From Cytophagales bacterium (lineage in GTDB: Bacteria > Bacteroidota > Bacteroidia > Cytophagales > Cyclobacteriaceae): DNA of 9,182 bases. Made by a program: the position numbers and the translations under genes. Numbering within the stretch: the first letter of the stretch is position 1; each line of letters starts with the position of its first letter. Location: NCBI GenBank assembly GCA_024643485.1, contig JAHEMU010000087.1, positions 1-9,182 on the forward strand. The letters are read 5' to 3'. The notes below the pieces were generated by a model. It saw nothing but the letters and a program-made list of their open reading frames with translations. It was not told where the DNA came from and searched no databases. Below, one piece after another: positions 6,714-9,182 of the stretch.

Positions 6714-9182
6714 TGTTTAATACGGCTTCTCCTGGGGGTATCGGTTTTTTAGACTGTTCTTCTTTTTTCTTTTCTCGAACAAAAACTTTTGTCATTTCCT
6801 TAATGAATTCATTAAACTGTTGAGTGTATTGTAAACTTACTCCTGTAGTTCCATTATAAGATTGATCATTGGTTGATATGTCATTAAGAATAGTACGATT
6901 ATACATTTTGACTTTCAGTTTACCATCTTGTGTCAATAAATATTCCACCATCCAATTGCCGGCAAGGCTGGAGAAATTTACATCCTGTTCTTGGTCTGTA
7001 AAGGTACCATCTCTTGTTACTCTCAGCCGACCATTCATGAAGGTGTAGCTTAATCGAAGTTGGAAAGTATTAAACGCCTCAGGGGATAAATTACTCAAAT
7101 CAACATCGAAATCGACCTCCAAATTATCATCCATCTGGCTTAACCAATAGCTCAATTGATTACTAAATAATTCACTAACACTATTAAATGCGCCAACATA
7201 GTTGAAAATTTCAGGTTTTGAGAATGATTTCAAAACGATTAAACTAAACACTTGCCGGTTTAATTCTTGCTCATCCAATTGTTTCATTATTGATTGAAAT
7301 TCAAAATCGAGATCAATAGTTGCAGCAGTGCTATTTTCTGGCGTGATAGTTAAACTTCTAGGTAAATCTTCTGCCTTGATATCGAATGAGATTTCGGGAT
7401 TAAGTAATGGGCCTGTAAGTCCCATTTCGACATTGGCTGTATATTTCCTTTTGAGTTCGGGGGCTCCTTGATAAATTGGATTCAAAATATGCTCAAATGA
7501 AGCGTTTTGCTTATAAGTAGCTTTCAAATCCATGATCCCTTTATATGGATCACCATACCATGTAATGAGCCCTCCTGGGACTATATTAAATTCTTTGTTG
7601 ATTAAGTTATATAAAGTAAAATTATACCACCCCTCGGTTATATTGAGTGGCCCGAACATGGTGAATTCACCATTTGCATTCATATTTAAATTAAGTTCCC
7701 CAGTTCCACGTCCGCGAATGATATCTCCTGCTTTTATGTCAAAAATTATTTCACAATAAGCATCGGTGGTGATATCTAAATTGAAATCCATATTTATTCC
7801 TTTTATGGTCACCGACTCATCTTCTGCTTGATCCGTTTTAAGCGTATCGTAAAAATTGGTAAAGTTAATAAATTCAGCACTTGATGCTATCTCGGTACCC
7901 TCTATCGGAATGTAAATTTTAGTGCCTTTTTCTGTTTTGGCATTAACAGAGATATTGATGTTGTTAACCGGACCAATAAAAGAAATAGTACCCGTACCAA
8001 ATCCCTGGCCATAGAACCAAGAGTTATCTCCTGAATTGGTGTTAAGGACTTCAATTTTATTAAAATTCCCATCTAAATTCACGCTCATATTTCTAAAGCC
8101 ACCGTGATTGATGACTCCTCTTAATTTTCCACCATTATTGAATCGGTCTTTTACATTAATATCATCTAGAAAGATCTTATCTTCCGAAAAGGAAAAAGTA
8201 CCGTCTACAAAATAGGGCGTTTTTAAGTAGGCGATGGTCATTTTACCTCCATTAAGGACCCCTTTACCAAATATTCTCGGTTTAAGTAAGCTTCCGGATA
8301 TATTGAAATCACCAGTGGCTGTTCCTCCCAAATTGGTGAAATAACTACCGATAAATGGTTCTAGGATGTTAATTTGGGCATTGACTAAATCAGCATCGAT
8401 ATAGAGCGGATTTTCTCTTGTAGGATCATAGAACCCTTCTAGTTCCATGGTGACCATTTTGTTGTAAAGTACAGTGAATCGAATGTCGAATTGCTTAGCT
8501 TCCTTGTTCCACCGAACAACGCCAGCTGCGTCTCCTACCTTTAAATTGTTGATATAAAAATCTGAGATGGTGAGGTCATTTTCAATGGCAGTGTTCTGAA
8601 ATACATCATAAACCAACATTTCACCGTTTAATTTACCACTCAATTTTTTATTAATTAATGAATTAAAATTCTCAATTTTTAAAGAGTCAAAAGCTATAAT
8701 TAGAGCTTCTCCATTAGGTGAGTTTATGGAACCATCAATAATGAGACCTTGGTTTTCGGATTTGAGGGCTAAATCGTAAAAATTAACCACTTTATCCTTT
8801 ATAGAAATTCGTCCATTTTTAGAAATATTCCATGGGATATTTAAAGCTCGAATATCCGAATTGTCCATTGTGATTAATGTGGAATCAGGTAAAAAGTCGA
8901 GATTTCCCTTTAGATTAAAGGTATTTTCAAATGCTTTTTGGTCTAGGTTAAGTTCGAAATCGATGTGTTTATTGTCCCAAACTGCTTCAGCAAACATATT
9001 TTCGGTGGTAATATTTTCCACTTTTTGTGACTCAGATTCTAAATAAAACATCGCCAAAACTTCTTTAGCCTTATTTTTACTGCTGTTTATCTCAACTGTA
9101 TTATTATATAAATCGACATTTCCATAGTGAAGGGTATCGATAAAAGTGCTCACGTTAATTATACTTGTTTTATCATTTCGAT
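6700..9182 (-). CDS. tamB: TamB-family translocation/assembly module protein, C-terminal 826 residues (5' truncated by window)
   Basis: The frame stays open to the window edge, reading RNDKTSIIN before the GTG at 9153, so that GTG is an internal Val and not a start. TamB-like (AsmA-type) proteins are anchored in the inner membrane and form a long beta-groove bridging to the outer membrane, implicated in phospholipid transport and in outer-membrane protein assembly. Visible sequence is repeated beta-strand segments with the usual GxLxG...NP/KPRIxG pattern (for example ATGDFNISGSLLKPRIFGKG), then the TamB/DUF490 domain over roughly the last 480 residues: GRGTGELNLNMNANGEFTMFG, an NIVPGGLITWYGDPYKGIMDLKATY block, GLTGPLLNPEISFDI, and a final strand-rich YTFMNGRLRVTRDG. 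It ends in a charged tail (REKKKEEQSKKPIPPGE...NNEDE). Bacteroidota members are usually around 1,400-1,700 aa, so about half is missing from view. It is the first visible gene of a - strand operon with the DUF2279 gene. Confidence 0.92.
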   Translation of the reverse strand, partial: RNDKTSIINVSTFIDTLHYGNVDLYNNTVEINSSKNKAKEVLAMFYLESESQKVENITTENMFAEAVWDNKHIDFELNLDQKAFENTFNLKGNLDFLPDSTLITMDNSDIRALNIPWNISKNGRISIKDKVVNFYDLALKSENQGLIIDGSINSPNGEALIIAFDSLKIENFNSLINKKLSGKLNGEMLVYDVFQNTAIENDLTISDFYINNLKVGDAAGVVRWNKEAKQFDIRFTVLYNKMVTMELEGFYDPTRENPLYIDADLVNAQINILEPFIGSYFTNLGGTATGDFNISGSLLKPRIFGKGVLNGGKMTIAYLKTPYFVDGTFSFSEDKIFLDDINVKDRFNNGGKLRGVINHGGFRNMSVNLDGNFNKIEVLNTNSGDNSWFYGQGFGTGTISFIGPVNNINISVNAKTEKGTKIYIPIEGTEIASSAEFINFTNFYDTLKTDQAEDESVTIKGINMDFNLDITTDAYCEIIFDIKAGDIIRGRGTGELNLNMNANGEFTMFGPLNITEGWYNFTLYNLINKEFNIVPGGLITWYGDPYKGIMDLKATYKQNASFEHILNPIYQGAPELKRKYTANVEMGLTGPLLNPEISFDIKAEDLPRSLTITPENSTAATIDLDFEFQSIMKQLDEQELNRQVFSLIVLKSFSKPEIFNYVGAFNSVSELFSNQLSYWLSQMDDNLEVDFDVDLSNLSPEAFNTFQLRLSYTFMNGRLRVTRDGTFTDQEQDVNFSSLAGNWMVEYLLTQDGKLKVKMYNRTILNDISTNDQSYNGTTGVSLQYTQQFNEFIKEMTKVFVREKKKEEQSKKPIPPGEAVLNNEDE

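Noticed and set aside
7532..7759. A + strand frame opposite tamB; similar cases at 6002-6217 and 8861-9046.
   Set aside because: They lie opposite strongly supported coding sequence and show no motif.
6700..9153. A TamB gene starting at the GTG at 9153.
   Set aside because: Codons upstream of the GTG stay open to the edge, and the protein would lack the inner-membrane anchor and about half of the usual length.
1..9182. A defence system, mobile element or biosynthetic cluster.
   Set aside because: All genes are conserved housekeeping or envelope families, and no integrase, transposase, toxin, nuclease or synthase motif was seen on either strand.

Overview
The window looks like a chromosomal segment of a marine- or soil-type Bacteroidota, probably order Cytophagales. 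It is AT-rich, has weak or absent Shine-Dalgarno sequences, and carries protein families typical of that phylum: a DUF5916 outer-membrane barrel, a Bacteroidota-type TamB, the secreted family often mislabelled 'asparagine synthetase B', and a small acid-tailed protein. The lineage is inferred from gene content and was not tested. I see no tRNA, rRNA, CRISPR array, insertion sequence, integrase or phage gene, and base composition looks even by eye.

Left part (1-878). The + strand opens inside the last ~96 codons of a trehalose-6-phosphate phosphatase domain, probably the C-terminus of a bifunctional synthase/phosphatase. A strong symmetric hairpin with A8/T8 flanks (291-328) serves as a shared terminator for this gene and for the converging 130-aa acidic protein (355-747, - strand). 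That protein ends in an Asp-repeat tail encoded by a GAT/GAC trinucleotide tract and has a good TTGCAT-17-TATAAT promoter.

Middle (879-3492). A divergent pair shares a ~115-bp spacer. The leftward gene encodes a secreted glutamine-amidotransferase-like protein of unknown function. The rightward gene encodes a complete MacB/FtsX-type ABC permease with a GTG start and no ATPase gene beside it.

Right part (3494-9182). Three envelope genes lie on the - strand in the order TamB (5' end outside the window), a DUF2279/YfiM-like protein that overlaps TamB by 14 bp, and, 76 bp further on, a CBM9-like + DUF5916 outer-membrane barrel. The first two are very likely one transcription unit and the third may be. 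The last gene converges on the permease with a single base between the two stop codons.

Most of the window concerns the cell envelope: transport across the inner membrane, a periplasm-spanning TamB bridge, an outer-membrane barrel and two exported proteins of unknown role. I did not find a convincing new multi-gene system. The best leads are the coupled tamB-DUF2279 pair and the exported Cys/His protein divergent from the permease.
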